A stretch of 64,000 nucleotides of DNA, taken from positions 434,001-498,000 of the forward strand of contig NC_088324.1 in assembly GCF_910592395.1 (NCBI RefSeq), in the 5' to 3' direction. This DNA is from Lineus longissimus (Eukaryota > Nemertea > Pilidiophora > Heteronemertea > Lineidae). Below, in pieces: positions 63,599 to 64,000 of the stretch. The position numbers and the translations under genes were made by a program. How positions within the stretch are numbered: the first letter of the stretch is position 1; every line of letters starts with the position of its first letter. The notes beneath the pieces are model-generated. The model was not told where the DNA came from and made no database searches. It saw nothing but the letters and a program-made list of their open reading frames with translations.

Positions 63599-64000
63599 AA
63601 ATGTTTGAAGAGTAAACTGATTTTGGATTTTAATCGAATATGCCATATGGACGCTAATTTAGACCCAGTTTTGAAGGAGTATGTCAAAAAAACATGTTCA
63701 CCTACAGCTGTCACTTTCATCAAATTGTGTCAATCAAAGACTGCTTTCATCTCTATTATAAGAGTGTCGATTAATACAAGTTGTAAATACTTTGTAAATA
63801 CTGGTCAGTGACCAATTTCGCCATAAGACGTGTATATGAATATGACGAATGTGTCCCTGGTACACCAACAAACCTTTTGAAATTAACTCATGAACAGTAC
63901 ATCTGTCGACCGCGTCAGAAGAAACAAGATCCTTACCACATGAAGCCACCCATGAAACCAAAGAACAAAAGACCTATATAACCTCCTGTAACTCAACGCC
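63599..64000 (+). repeat. Dispersed repeat, copy B (partner at 12948-13272)
   Basis: Same orientation as copy A and about 85-90% alike by eye, with an extra stretch near 63905-63960. It runs off the window end. 63381-63598 between the array edge and this copy holds nothing recognised. Confidence 0.8.

Noticed and set aside
1-64000. Bacterial or free viral genome; tRNA or rRNA genes
   Set aside because: Split exons with GT-AG borders and animal extracellular domains show host chromosome. The virus-like genes are confined to the Polinton between its TIRs. No tRNA or rRNA signature was seen by eye, though a covariance-model scan was not possible.

Overview
The window is animal nuclear DNA, probably from a marine invertebrate. 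The evidence is short split exons with GT-AG borders, extracellular cysteine-rich domains (VWD, C8, TIL, EGF), many MITE-like inverted repeats, and two large eukaryotic elements: a Polinton/Maverick and a DIRS-type retrotransposon. The species cannot be named from the sequence.

Layout. (1) About 1-12,390 is gene-poor and repeat-rich: a 59-bp minisatellite split by a palindromic MITE, several other inverted-repeat elements, a helicase remnant like those of Helitrons, a roughly 2-kb element flanked by inverted repeats, and one possible small mitochondrial-membrane protein exon. (2) From 12,394 to 62,937, on the minus strand, lies part of one large gene for a secreted or cell-surface protein. 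Reading 5' to 3' (falling coordinates) there are four tandem modules, each of nine exons: four mini-exons of a cysteine-pair repeat, two VWD exons, then one exon each for C8, TIL and EGF-like domains. A 642-nt laminin-G/concanavalin-like exon and a short exon follow. All module borders are phase 1, and introns are nearly identical between modules, so the array looks recent. The 5' end (above 64,000) and 3' end (below 12,394) of the gene were not found.

(3) The third module is inflated by two insertions. A 16.6-kb Polinton (31,195-47,815) sits in its C8/VWD intron, with 6-bp flanking repeats GTTATC. Its terminal inverted repeats (TIRs) are unequal (2,106 and 1,179 bp), and each carries a copy of the same small gene. 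The interior holds a packaging ATPase, a likely double jelly-roll major capsid protein, a retroviral-type integrase, a broken protein-primed DNA polymerase, an HNH protein, a likely minor capsid protein and a tight cluster of small membrane and hypothetical proteins. An A/T-rich motif ending in TAAATG at many start codons and hairpins between convergent genes suggest the element has its own expression signals. The polymerase lacks its C-terminal palm motif and no protease gene was found, so the element is probably not self-sufficient.

(4) A 6.3-kb DIRS-type element (48,323-54,645, minus strand) sits in the VWD intron of the same module. It has inverted terminal repeats, gag, RT, RNase H and tyrosine recombinase regions, and an internal complementary region that reproduces both termini and so fixes its ends to the base.

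Many frame breaks in both elements fall on mononucleotide runs, so some may be consensus errors rather than true decay.
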